From positions 1-64,000 of the forward strand of contig JANPIV010000093.1 in the NCBI GenBank assembly GCA_031425155.1: DNA of 64,000 bases. Direction: 5' to 3'. Under the pieces are notes generated by a model, which made no database searches, was not told the DNA's origin, and was given only the letters and a program-made list of their open reading frames with translations. Shown piece after piece: positions 42,465 to 51,872 of this stretch. The position numbers were made by a program, and so were the translations under genes. The stretch's first letter is position 1. The number at the start of each line of letters is the position of its first letter. The stretch comes from M3007 sp031425155. Lineage in GTDB: Bacteria > Bacteroidota > Bacteroidia > Chitinophagales > Saprospiraceae.

Positions 42465-44666
42465 CTATTGTCTAACTACCTTCCCGCTTCGCGTCACCTT
42501 ACCCGCGCTGACCCGCCAGCCATACAGCCCTGCCTGCGGAAAAGCCGTGGCCGGTACCTCGAGCATCTGTGCGCCCGCGTCCAGCCGCAGCGCATGGCGC
42601 AACAACACCCGCCCCGTCATATCGGTTACTTCCAGCGTCACCGTTTCGGCCTGCGTCAGGCGCAACGGGATGCGCACCCCAGCTGCCGTCGGATTGGGTT
42701 GCGGAGCAAAAATGGTAGGCTCTTCGGTGGTAAGGGACTGATTAGGAACGAATTGCAGCACCAGACCAACCGGATTTTCATCCGCTGGATAGGCTTCGGG
42801 GCGCAGCGCCGTTTTCGCCATATCGGTTAAAGCCAGCGCATCGCGGAGGCGTACGGGCGCCAGGGTCCGCAGACGAATGGTCAATAGTTCATCGCCGGGC
42901 AGCAGCACAGCAGCCGTCTCATTCGACCAACTAAGGTTGACTTGTCCAGACTGAAAAGCGCGATTGGCAGACGACCAATTGTGCAAACTGGATGAACCAA
43001 CTTGTTCTATCTCCATCTTTTGCGCATCAAAAGTCAGACTACCCTGCCAGCCCAGCCACGCGCTCGCTTCGGCCAGACGCAGGGGAATATCCACCACCGC
43101 GCCCGCTGGCAGGTCCAGATCCGGCAACCACACGGTCGCCAGCGAACGCTCTTCCGCCGGGGTATTGGCATTCGGAAGCACACTACAATTCACATCCCCG
43201 ATCTTGATGCCGAAAAAATCAGCCGCCGTAATGTTGCCCACAATCTCTCCCCAGGATCGGCCTTCGGGAAAGGTGCTTTGAAAGGGATTGACCGGATTAG
43301 GGAAAGCAAAACCGGCATTCACAAAGCGCCAGGAGGTGTTATTGGGCAATTTCGGGTAAATACCGAGAATCAATTTACGTAATTCTATAATATCGGAGCC
43401 AGTGACGGAATTGCTGTGATTGGCGTCGGCGGCGATCAGTTTGTAGGGCGAATCCAGGGCCTGCAAACCCAGAATATGCCGCGATATCAACACCAGATCG
43501 AAGGTGCTGACGCCATTGAGCGGGTTGTCGTCTTTCAAGGCAAAAAAGGTCGTCACCGCCGAGGTGGACAGCGGCGCGGCCAGCAGCACGCAGCCACTAC
43601 TGTCGGTTTCGCCATTGCCAAAAATCGGAATTGGTGGAAAATTCGGGGCATTCCCCTGGGTCGCGTAGGTCACCTCATCAATGCCTTTTCCACTGCAAAA
43701 ATGTTTAACACATACTTCGGAGACGGTGGGCAGTGGCGGCGCACACACCGCAGCACTGTCCTGCACGATCACATAAGTACGGCAAATGCCTTCGAGGCCC
43801 GCTTTGTCTTTTACCCAGACTTCCAGCAGGTGAAAACCCGCCTGATCGCAATTGAACATAATACTATTCGGGAAACTGCCGGTGCTATCCACTGGAAAAC
43901 CCGTGCCCGTGCCGTCTTCACGCAGACTGAACACCAGTTGATCGGTGGGCGTATAGTTATCGGCGGCGTCCACTACCAGCTCGGCCAAGGTGATTTCGAG
44001 ACTGCCGGACGGCAACAGTTGCACAATGGCCCCGGGCCGGCAATTGACCACCGGAAGCCCGCAATCGCGCACCGTAAAGTCATACTGACAGGTAGAGACG
44101 ACTCCATTTTGTTCCATGCGCCACTCTATGCGGTGGTGGCCGGGCGGCAGCTGCGGATTGATCGTATCCTGGAAGCCATTCTGCCGAAACCAGCGCACCC
44201 GCGCCACCAGCGTATCGTCGCTGGTCGTTCGCTCCAGACCGAAACGATATTTTTCCGCGATAATCGGATGAAAATCAAAGTCGCGCGGGGCACCTCCACT
44301 GTAGCTGGGGTTGGCCGCATTCCCGTAATAAACCTGGCCGACGGGTGGCAAATTATTGCTGGTTACCGCCGTTTCACGCAGGCCATCGCCATTCAGGTCG
44401 AGCAGCAGCACAAAAGAAACAAGAAAGCTGTCCGTGCCGCAGGAATCCAACACAAATACGGGCAGATCAACGCTGCTTTCGGCCACATTGGGGCTGTTGT
44501 AAAGCGAATCGTACCAATAGTTCGCGTTCCAATAGGAAGTACTGTTGGATGATTCATCACAAATAATCACCGAATCGGTGGGGCAGTTGACCACTTTAGC
44601 GCATTGGGCATGCAGGGAAATAGTAGAGATTCCGAAGGCCAAAAAAAGGAGTAGCAGTTTGTACAT
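42465..44666 (-). CDS. Dockerin-like/cohesin-like T9SS-secreted protein
   Basis: About 733 residues from the Met at 44666, which gives a clean signal peptide (LLLLFLAFGISTISLHAQ). The N-terminal half is beta-rich and cysteine-containing, like the end part of the 54982-60153 protein (NGDGLRETAVTSNNLPPVGQ; CQYDFTVRDCGLPVVNC). A dockerin-like module follows (TFDLVLISRHILGLQALDSP, ADANHSNSVTGSDIIELRKL), with two calcium-loop-like DAN..S motifs. Then comes a cohesin-like beta sandwich (VDIPLRLAEASAWLGWQGSL) and a T9SS type A domain. Likely a surface protein. Confidence 0.82.
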   Translation of the reverse strand: MYKLLLLFLAFGISTISLHAQCAKVVNCPTDSVIICDESSNSTSYWNANYWYDSLYNSPNVAESSVDLPVFVLDSCGTDSFLVSFVLLLDLNGDGLRETAVTSNNLPPVGQVYYGNAANPSYSGGAPRDFDFHPIIAEKYRFGLERTTSDDTLVARVRWFRQNGFQDTINPQLPPGHHRIEWRMEQNGVVSTCQYDFTVRDCGLPVVNCRPGAIVQLLPSGSLEITLAELVVDAADNYTPTDQLVFSLREDGTGTGFPVDSTGSFPNSIMFNCDQAGFHLLEVWVKDKAGLEGICRTYVIVQDSAAVCAPPLPTVSEVCVKHFCSGKGIDEVTYATQGNAPNFPPIPIFGNGETDSSGCVLLAAPLSTSAVTTFFALKDDNPLNGVSTFDLVLISRHILGLQALDSPYKLIAADANHSNSVTGSDIIELRKLILGIYPKLPNNTSWRFVNAGFAFPNPVNPFQSTFPEGRSWGEIVGNITAADFFGIKIGDVNCSVLPNANTPAEERSLATVWLPDLDLPAGAVVDIPLRLAEASAWLGWQGSLTFDAQKMEIEQVGSSSLHNWSSANRAFQSGQVNLSWSNETAAVLLPGDELLTIRLRTLAPVRLRDALALTDMAKTALRPEAYPADENPVGLVLQFVPNQSLTTEEPTIFAPQPNPTAAGVRIPLRLTQAETVTLEVTDMTGRVLLRHALRLDAGAQMLEVPATAFPQAGLYGWRVSAGKVTRSGKVVRQ

Positions 44667-45122
44667 GAAATAGCGATTAAACGATTGATAATAAAGCAAC
44701 TATCAACGAAAAGGACGATGCAGCGAGTGCGCTGATAGTATTTCCTCCGTTTCGTCGGGAAGAACTGCCCTATCATACGTACAGAAGGCGGCTGCGGTTT
44801 TGCCGATTGTGGACGGTGTCGTTCAGGCGGCAAATGCCAGTGGGAAAGCGGCGACCAGAGCGGTCAAAACACCCGAAGGCGGGACTTTCATGTGATTATA
44901 TATTCAGACGGATTAAACAGAGCGGGGGAAATGCGTTGATGCCGCAATGTACCGTCCATGTGGGCAGAATAGTGCGCTCCGAATGTGCCAGATGCCGACA
45001 GATGGTGATATGGTAATTTTAACAATCTATAAAGAGGGCAAAGATTTTTTTGAAAAAAAGCAGAGAACCATGCCTCCTTGCCAAATATTTTCCATTTTTG
45101 CCTGTCGTAAACTACCTGCCAA
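44667..45122. other. Upstream region of the TIR-CHAT-STAND gene
   Basis: 456 bp with no convincing gene, hairpin or repeat. Its base usage looks mixed (moderately GC-rich left part, AT-rich right part). No TAnnTTTG box is obvious close to the start at 45123. Confidence 0.5.
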
Positions 45123-48100
45123 ATGTCCCAACCATCTGTGTTTATTTCCCACGCTTCCCAGGACGATCCTTTCGTCAAATCTCTCCGCCAAACCCTCGAA
45201 AAGTCCGGGGCTACGGTCTGGGCCGACAGCCGCGAATTGATCGGTGGGGATGTGCTGCAAGACGAAATCCTGCAAGCCATCACCATCCACGATTATTTCT
45301 TCATCGTCGTTTCGCCCCATACTTTTGGCTCAAAATGGGTCAAAAAGGAACTGGAATTTGCCAAATCCTTCGGCGACAAACGCATTGTCGCCTTGCTGCT
45401 CGACGGTCAACCCATCGGCGCACTGGCCTGGATGTTCGATGAAGAGCCGCTGGCTATTCCGGTTTCTACTGTGCCTGGTGGTCTGCAACAGGCCATGCCG
45501 GACATACTCGCTGCGCTAGGCTTGCGCCTACCCGACGATGCCGAACCCACTGTGCAGCCGCCCGAACCGAAGGTCAATGATCTTCTGCTGGTGCTAGAAA
45601 ACCCTATGCTTTATACCGAGGGCGGCCTGCGGCGCGGCCAGGCCAGAGCACATTTCGAGATCAATCCCGCTGATTCTGAGAAATGGGAAACGCCTGATTT
45701 TAATTTCATTTGCCCGCTGGGACCCATTGAGGCCGGGCGCATGAAGTGGTACATCGAGGACTATCCACAGGCACCTTTTCTGGAAAAAATCCTCGACCGC
45801 GGCGCGGAACTCGAACGGGAAATGGCCAAATGGGGCAAGCAACTGTTCGATGCGCTGACCGATGTACCCGCCGCCCGCGAAATGTTTTGGGAATGGAAAG
45901 GTGAACAGGTCCACGAGCGACGATTTTCGGTAAAATTTAATTTTTTCAACGAAAAAGACCTGCCCGCCGACCAGCAGGAAGCCATCAGTCTGCTCATGGC
46001 CACGCCCTGGGAAATCCTGCACGACGGCCAGGCCTATCTTTTTCAGGGTAAAAAACCCGTGCGCGTCCGGCGGCAACTGCCGAATAAAGGTCGAAAGATC
46101 AAAATCGAACTGCAAAATAAACTCCGCATTCTGCTGCTCAGCCCGCGCCCAGTGGACGAGCAGGCAGGCTACATTGACCACCGCGTAGCCCCGAAAGCCC
46201 TGCTGGCCGCCACCGAAATGCTGGGCGACCGCGCCGAACTTACGCTGCTCACTGAGCCCACTTTTTCGGCGATGTGTGCGGCCATTGACAAAGCCGAGAA
46301 GGCGGGTCAGCCTTTTTCCGTGGTGCATTTTGATGGGCACGGCGTATTTGATGCGCACCGTGGACTGGGTGCGCTTTGCTTCGAGAGCAACGAACCAGGG
46401 GAACAGCGCAAACTGGAAGGCCGCAAAACCCATCTCGTTTATGCCGACGAATTGCTGGCCGCCCTGCGCGACTACCGCATTCCGTTCTTTTTTCTGGATG
46501 CCTGCCAGTCGGCGGTGACCGACAAAAATCCCACCGCCTCCGTCGCGGCCACGCTGCTCGAAACCGGCGTAGCCTCGGTGGCCGCCATGTCGTATAGTGT
46601 GCTGGTCAGGACCGCTGAAGAATTTGCCAAAGCCTTCTACGCGGAACTGGCGCGGGGTGCCCGCATTGGCTCGGCTATGCTGGCGGGGCAACGCGCCCTT
46701 CACGACCAGCCCGTGCGGGCGCACCTGCCCGAAGGCGAAAAACTCCGCCTGCAAGACTGGTTCGTGCCCGTCCTGTTTCAGGAAGAAAAAGACCCGCAAC
46801 TCGTCAAACACATTCCCGGCAAAGCCACCCAGCAACTGGCCGCCGACCAGCGCAAAGCCAGCGCAGGCTTCACGCCAGAAGAGCCCAAACACGGTTTTAT
46901 CGGTCGCCGCCTCGAACTGCTGGCCCTCGAACGCCTGCTGCTGCTCGAACCCTACGCTGTGCTAGTGGGGCAGGGCGGCGCGGGCAAGACCACCCTGGCC
47001 ACCGAATTGGCCCGCTGGATGCTGCGCACCGGGCGTTTCCAGCGACTGGCTTTCGTTTCTTTTGAGGGTTTGAGCGATACCCGCTCTGCCCTCGATTCGT
47101 TGGGCAGGCAACTCGACGGCTCCGATTTTTCGGTGGCCAAGTTTAAAGACGAGGAAGAGGCCTTACTAGTGCTGGATCGCCGACTGCGGGAATTTTCGAC
47201 GCTGATCGTGCTGGATAACCTCGAAAGCGTTTTGCCCGAACCTGGAGGTGTACCAATACTCGGCGTGGAGCCCATCGAAAAGTTCATGGCCTTTTTTGCT
47301 CGCCTGCAAAAAAGCAGCAAGGCTACCCGCCTGCTGCTCACCACCCGTGAAACGCTACCTGCTCCTTTTAATATTGGAAGAAACACCCGACGGCTCGGCC
47401 CGCTCTCCGAACACGATGCCCTGCACCTGATCGCCAGTGTACGGGACCAGGCAGGCTACTCCGCGAAAAGCCTGAATGTGGAAGATTTAGATAAGGAGTT
47501 TGGCGATCTGGCCCGCTCGGTGAATTACCACGCCCGCGCCCTCACGCTGCTGGCCCAACTGATTTCGGAGCGGGGCGAGGAACTACCCGATCTGAATGCC
47601 GATCTCAGCCTGCTCATGGCTGAACTGGAACGAAAAAGCCCCGGCGAGCGGGAAAACAGTCTGTTTGCTAGCTTGGAACTATCGCTGCGGCGTTTGTCCC
47701 CAGAGGTACGGACGATAGTAGATGTACTGGCGGTGTATAATGGTGGCGCAGATGTAGCAACTTGGGCAATGGTGACTGAACAGGAACAAGATGTTGTCAT
47801 ACAAGCGGGTATGGCCTTAGTGGCAGTAGGCTTGGCAGAAGTAGCGTTAGATAAATTTCCCTATTATTTCAAAATCGACCCTGCTTTGCCTGCTTACCTC
47901 AGCCGCTTGACTCCTCCTGAATTGCTGGAAGAACGGCGGCAGCGGTGGGTGGAAAGTATGGAGGCTTTAAGTAGATTTTTGCGTGAGCAACAAAGCAAAG
48001 ATATGCAACTTTCCAGCGACCTCAGCCGATTGGCCGAAGCTAACCTGTTGGCTATGCTGGCTCAGTTGGAGAAACAGGCAGAGCCGGAACAAATTGTAAA

Positions 48101-49463
48101 CGCTGCACAGAGAATAGAAAGCCTATTTGCTAATTTAGGCCGTTCGCAGGTGGTGCTTTTTGCTCAAAAAACCAGGGAAAAATCTGCTGTGAAGATGAGT
48201 GCATGGAACCATGCGCAGTTTCAGCATAAAGACGCAGCAGTGAACCGTTTTTTGGAACAAGGTAATTTGAATGCGGCTTATCAATTAGCCAAAGACACCT
48301 TGGAACAATGTGAAAGAGCAGGTAAAGAGGCTTACCCAGAATCGGCTTACGATTGTGCTATGGTACATTTTATGTTAGGAAGGGTGCTAAGCACAGGCGG
48401 ACAGCCTGAAAAAGCCCTACCTTATTTAGAGGAATCTCGGCAACGGTTTTCAAACTTGACCGGGACAGGCAGTGATGCTGCGGCGCGCATGGCTTCGAAG
48501 TGCTTGACGGAAATAGGAGATTGTTTTTTGGCTTTGGGTCAATATGATGCTGCCGCTAAACAGTACGAAATGAATATTGAAACGGCGGAAAAATTGAGTG
48601 ATTCGCGACAAGTAGCCGTTGGAAAAGGCCAGTTGGCTACTGCACGAATGTATCAAAAAGACTACACAGAGGCACTACGTTTGTACGCCGAAGCCAAGGA
48701 TATTTTTGAACGATACCGTGAACCTGGCCATGTGGCAATAGCTTGGCACCAGATCGGCAGAGTGCATCAGGAAGCCAAAAACTACCCGGCGGCGGAAAAA
48801 GCCTACCAGGAATCACTGGCGATTGAAGTTCGGGAAAAAAATAAGGTAGGCGAGGCAAGTTCACTTGGTCAACTTGGTAATTTTTACCAAAAAATAGGCA
48901 GGTTAGAAGATGCCGTTCGTATGTTTGAACGGGCGGTTGCTATTGCTGTCGAAATGAAGGATTTGCAAAAAGAAGGCACTAGAAGAAGCAACCTCGCCGA
49001 TACCCTACTCAAACTCCACCGTTCCGCCGAGGCCAGAATCCAACTGCTGCGGGCTATCGAATGTAAATCCCAGTTTGGTCATGCGGCTTTGCCTTGGACT
49101 ACTTGGATTATCTTGTATGACCTCGAAATCGCTGAAGGTAACCTACCCGCCGCCGCTGCCGCCCGTCAAAAAGCCATGCAAGCCTACGCTGCCTACCGCA
49201 AGGATGGTGGGGAGAGCCAGGGCAATCAGTTCAATTTCATCATGGCGACGGCGCAGGCTTTACAGTCGGGAGAAGAGGTAAAGGAACTAAGTGAATATCT
49301 GCAATCTACGCTTGAACCAGGTGATCCCACTCATTATGTCGCACTTATTAATGCCCTGCTCGCTCTGCTGCGCGGCAGCCGTGACTCGGCCTTGGCGGAT
49401 GATCCGGAACTGGACTATAGGGATGCGGTGGACTTGCGGATGGTGTTTTTTGGGGAGGGGTGA
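45123..49463 (+). CDS. TIR-CHAT-STAND NTPase-TPR protein (putative defence/cell-death effector)
   Basis: 1446 residues. Residues 1-135: TIR domain (SVFISHASQDDPFVKSLRQ), with the putative NADase Glu at E76 in SKWVKKELEFA. Residues about 150-555: CHAT caspase-like domain with H406 in HFDGHGVFD and C461 in FLDACQSA, a plausible catalytic dyad. Residues about 590-900: STAND/NB-ARC NTPase with Walker A GQGGAGKTTLA (616-626), Walker B LIVLDNLE (694-701) and the sensor-like LLLTTRET. From about 1030: at least five TPRs (NLNAAYQLAKDTLEQCERA, YDAAAKQYEMNIETAEKL, YPAAEKAYQESLAIEV). STAND proteins oligomerise on ligand sensing and switch on effectors. It stands alone, without operon partners; the TPR-coding DNA (47650-49000) looks AT-richer than the N-terminal half. 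Confidence 0.88.
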   Translation: MSQPSVFISHASQDDPFVKSLRQTLEKSGATVWADSRELIGGDVLQDEILQAITIHDYFFIVVSPHTFGSKWVKKELEFAKSFGDKRIVALLLDGQPIGALAWMFDEEPLAIPVSTVPGGLQQAMPDILAALGLRLPDDAEPTVQPPEPKVNDLLLVLENPMLYTEGGLRRGQARAHFEINPADSEKWETPDFNFICPLGPIEAGRMKWYIEDYPQAPFLEKILDRGAELEREMAKWGKQLFDALTDVPAAREMFWEWKGEQVHERRFSVKFNFFNEKDLPADQQEAISLLMATPWEILHDGQAYLFQGKKPVRVRRQLPNKGRKIKIELQNKLRILLLSPRPVDEQAGYIDHRVAPKALLAATEMLGDRAELTLLTEPTFSAMCAAIDKAEKAGQPFSVVHFDGHGVFDAHRGLGALCFESNEPGEQRKLEGRKTHLVYADELLAALRDYRIPFFFLDACQSAVTDKNPTASVAATLLETGVASVAAMSYSVLVRTAEEFAKAFYAELARGARIGSAMLAGQRALHDQPVRAHLPEGEKLRLQDWFVPVLFQEEKDPQLVKHIPGKATQQLAADQRKASAGFTPEEPKHGFIGRRLELLALERLLLLEPYAVLVGQGGAGKTTLATELARWMLRTGRFQRLAFVSFEGLSDTRSALDSLGRQLDGSDFSVAKFKDEEEALLVLDRRLREFSTLIVLDNLESVLPEPGGVPILGVEPIEKFMAFFARLQKSSKATRLLLTTRETLPAPFNIGRNTRRLGPLSEHDALHLIASVRDQAGYSAKSLNVEDLDKEFGDLARSVNYHARALTLLAQLISERGEELPDLNADLSLLMAELERKSPGERENSLFASLELSLRRLSPEVRTIVDVLAVYNGGADVATWAMVTEQEQDVVIQAGMALVAVGLAEVALDKFPYYFKIDPALPAYLSRLTPPELLEERRQRWVESMEALSRFLREQQSKDMQLSSDLSRLAEANLLAMLAQLEKQAEPEQIVNAAQRIESLFANLGRSQVVLFAQKTREKSAVKMSAWNHAQFQHKDAAVNRFLEQGNLNAAYQLAKDTLEQCERAGKEAYPESAYDCAMVHFMLGRVLSTGGQPEKALPYLEESRQRFSNLTGTGSDAAARMASKCLTEIGDCFLALGQYDAAAKQYEMNIETAEKLSDSRQVAVGKGQLATARMYQKDYTEALRLYAEAKDIFERYREPGHVAIAWHQIGRVHQEAKNYPAAEKAYQESLAIEVREKNKVGEASSLGQLGNFYQKIGRLEDAVRMFERAVAIAVEMKDLQKEGTRRSNLADTLLKLHRSAEARIQLLRAIECKSQFGHAALPWTTWIILYDLEIAEGNLPAAAAARQKAMQAYAAYRKDGGESQGNQFNFIMATAQALQSGEEVKELSEYLQSTLEPGDPTHYVALINALLALLRGSRDSALADDPELDYRDAVDLRMVFFGEG

Positions 49464-49519
49464 GGGGGCGACCAAATGGCCTTGCGCAAAAAATTAACGG
49501 GAATTTACTTTCCTCCCGG

Positions 49520-49611
49520 TGTCATTCCGACGTTAGGAGGAATCTGGCCAAGTGAAAAATGGATGATCCAGCTTCGCTCCTGGGCAGATTCCTCCTAACG
49601 TCGGAATGACA
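49520..49611. repeat. TGTCATTCCG-family long inverted repeat
   Basis: A perfect 27-bp inverted repeat: 49520-49546 (starting TGTCATTCCGACGTTAGGAG) and 49585-49611. Loop of 38 nt. It lies just after the TIR-CHAT-STAND gene and before the convergent sucD. Confidence 0.9.
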
Positions 49612-49707
49612 TTGAGTTATAGAAAGATTGTCACTTGCTTTTTGGCCATTTCCAAGCCATTATTTATAAACCTTTATCAACCCTCATCAACTTTTATAAA
49701 CCATTTT

Positions 49708-50589
49708 TCAATTCCTTCCCTCCATCACCCTCTTCATCGTCGCTCCAATCTGCGCGGGCGATTCCACCACAGTAATTCCATTTTCGGCAAGGATGCGCAT
49801 TTTGGCGGCAGCCGTATCGTCGTCGCCGCCGACGATGGCCCCGGCGTGGCCCATTTTGCGGCCTTTGGGAGCGGTTTGGCCAGCGATGAAGCCGACCACA
49901 GGTTTTTTATTGCCATTCTCGCGAATCCAGCGGGCGGCTTCGGCTTCGAGGCCCCCACCGATCTCACCGATCATGATGATGCCTTCGGTTTCCGGGTCAT
50001 TCATAAAGAGTTCGATGGCTTCGCGGGTGGTGGTACCGATGATCGGGTCGCCGCCAATACCGATGGCGGTAGAGATGCCCAGTCCGGCTTTGGCGATCTG
50101 GTCGGCGGCCTCGTAGGTGAGTGTACCGGATTTGGAGACCAGCCCGATGGTGCCACGCTTGAACACGAAACCCGGCATGATGCCCACTTTCGCTTCGTCG
50201 GGGGTGATAATACCGGGGCAGTTCGGGCCGATGAGGCGGCAATCCAAACGGGCCAGATAAGCCTTCACGCGCACCATATCCTGGATCGGAATGCCTTCGG
50301 TGATGGCCACGATCACTTTGATGCCCGAAGCGGCGGCTTCCACGATGGCATCGGCGGCAAAAGCGGGCGGTACAAAAATAATACTGGTGTCGGCTCCGGC
50401 GAGGCGCACGGCATCTTCCACGGTATTAAAAACCGGACGTTCGAGGTGGGTTTGGCCGCCTTTTCCGGGCGTGACGCCGCCCACGACGTTGGTGTGGTAG
50501 GCGATCATTTGCTCGGCGTGAAAGGTGCCTTCCTTGCCCGTGAAACCCTGGACGATGATGCGGGAATTTTTATTGACTAAAATCGACAT
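49708..50589 (-). CDS. sucD: Succinyl-CoA synthetase subunit alpha
   Basis: 293 residues. NSRIIVQGFTGKEGTFHAEQM is the CoA-binding N terminus, GLVSKSGTLTYEAADQIAKAGLG is the nucleotide-fold region, and MGHAGAIVGG contains the phosphorylated active-site His. It converts succinyl-CoA to succinate with substrate-level phosphorylation in the TCA cycle together with SucC, which is not adjacent. A run of iterated repeats separates it from the upstream septum gene. Confidence 0.97.
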   Translation of the reverse strand: MSILVNKNSRIIVQGFTGKEGTFHAEQMIAYHTNVVGGVTPGKGGQTHLERPVFNTVEDAVRLAGADTSIIFVPPAFAADAIVEAAASGIKVIVAITEGIPIQDMVRVKAYLARLDCRLIGPNCPGIITPDEAKVGIMPGFVFKRGTIGLVSKSGTLTYEAADQIAKAGLGISTAIGIGGDPIIGTTTREAIELFMNDPETEGIIMIGEIGGGLEAEAARWIRENGNKKPVVGFIAGQTAPKGRKMGHAGAIVGGDDDTAAAKMRILAENGITVVESPAQIGATMKRVMEGRN

Positions 50590-50706
50590 CTATTAATGAT
50601 GAATTACTAATGATGAATGATGAATCGATAATGATGAACTACTAATGATTAATGATGAATGATTTTTAGTAATTCATCATTAAATTATTAATCATTCATC
50701 ATTAAA
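50590..50706. repeat. Iterated TAATGATGAAT words with inverted half
   Basis: Seven or so direct copies of TAATGATGAA(T/C) variants, then inverted copies (ATTCATCATTA) before 50706. The whole stretch can fold into a long AT hairpin. Confidence 0.85.
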
Positions 50707-51018
50707 TCACTTTTCTTTAACTATATAAACGTCCTCGTTCCGCTGCTTCATGAAATAGTGTTCGCGGGCGAATTTTTCCTTGGTCAGTTCAAAATCTTCG
50801 GCTTCTTCACGGGCCTCTTTGATTTTGGTTTCGTAGTAGGCGCGGTCAGTTTCCAGCCGTTGCTGGGCGCGATGCAGCCGCCATTGGGTCCAGAGGCTAT
50901 GCCGGTCGAAGAAAATGAGAATGAACAGGAACGCTACCAGCGTAAGGTAGTAGCGATTCTGGAGCGGAGCCGGAAGTTTTTGCCAAAGCGATTGCCAGGG
51001 ATTGGACGGAAGAGCCAT
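50707..51018 (-). CDS. Septum formation initiator family protein (DivIC/FtsB-like)
   Basis: 103 residues: a short cytosolic tail, one transmembrane helix (YYLTLVAFLFILIFFD) and a periplasmic coiled coil (LHRAQQRLETDRAYYETKIKEAREEAEDFEL), ending EHYFMKQRNEDVYIV. This is the DivIC/FtsB plan; these proteins form the FtsQBL-like divisome subcomplex. It is followed on the same strand by sucD and preceded by adk. Confidence 0.85.
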   Translation of the reverse strand: MALPSNPWQSLWQKLPAPLQNRYYLTLVAFLFILIFFDRHSLWTQWRLHRAQQRLETDRAYYETKIKEAREEAEDFELTKEKFAREHYFMKQRNEDVYIVKEK

Positions 51019-51083
51019 GGGTGCTGCATTTTATGGAAAAGATGGTTAGGCCGCCCAAAAGTAAGTGTATTTTGTCAATCGCT

Positions 51084-51665
51084 TTACTTTTCCTCCCAGG
51101 TTTCAATGATCCCGGTCAGGCGGTCGAATATATCACCCATCGTACCTATCCCATTGATCGTGTGGCTCTTGTCCTGCTTTTGATAGTAATCGAACACCGG
51201 TGTAGTCTCGTTCTTATAGACCCCGATGCGATTGCGAATGATACGCTCGTCACTGTCGTCGGGCCGCCCGGAGGTGGTGCCCCGCAGCCGGATACGGTAC
51301 ACGATCTCCTCGTCGTCCACGTGCAGGGCGATCAGCCCCGATACTTCCGTACCCAGTTCAGCAAGCAGGGCATCGAGGGCTTCGGCCTGCGGAATCGTGC
51401 GCGGGAATCCGTCAAAAATAAAACCCCGGGCATCCGGGTGGGCTTCCACTTTGTTGCGCAACATGCCAATGGTGATGCTGTCGGGCACGAGTTCGCCCTT
51501 GGCCATGTACTCCCTGGCCTTCATGCCGAGCGGCGTGTCGTTGCCCATTTCATAGCGAAAGAGGTCGCCGGTACTGATATGCACCAGTTGATATTTTTCC
51601 ACAAGTCTGGCTGCCTGGGTACCCTTGCCCGAACCGGGAGGGCCAAAAAGAATAAGGTTGATCAT
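51084..51665 (-). CDS. adk: Adenylate kinase
   Basis: 193 residues. The P-loop GPPGSGKGTQAARL is at residues 8-21, FDGFPRTIPQAEALD is the AMP-binding DGFPR region, and RIRLRGTTSGRPDDSDERIIRNR covers the short LID and the R..D..R triad. No zinc-binding cysteines, so it is the short-LID type usual in Bacteroidota. It interconverts AMP, ADP and ATP. A TAACTTTG -7 box on the minus strand at 51715-51722 lies 50 nt upstream. Confidence 0.97.
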   Translation of the reverse strand: MINLILFGPPGSGKGTQAARLVEKYQLVHISTGDLFRYEMGNDTPLGMKAREYMAKGELVPDSITIGMLRNKVEAHPDARGFIFDGFPRTIPQAEALDALLAELGTEVSGLIALHVDDEEIVYRIRLRGTTSGRPDDSDERIIRNRIGVYKNETTPVFDYYQKQDKSHTINGIGTMGDIFDRLTGIIETWEEK

Positions 51666-51714
51666 TCGTTGTCGGCTGTGCTTTGATGCGGCAGTGCGCT
51701 GTCCTACCGAATGG

Positions 51715-51722
51715 CAAAGTTA
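51715..51722 (-). promoter_or_regulatory. -7 box of adk
   Basis: TAACTTTG on the minus strand followed by CC, matching TAnnTTTG. Confidence 0.6.
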
Positions 51723-51872
51723 GAAAGCCGCCGTCCTTTCGTTTAACTTTTCCGCGCTGTTTTTAAAAGATCGTTTTTTTAGCCAAAGCCTGCTTTTTTA
51801 CAAAATAAAATTTTATAAAAAGACGATACACCAAATAAAAAGTAGATTTTGACAAACAAGAAAATCGCGACC

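Noticed and set aside
44667..45122. Second gene of a defence operon upstream of the TIR-CHAT-STAND gene
   Set aside because: No ORF with plausible start, length and composition is present; the defence candidate appears to be a single-gene unit.
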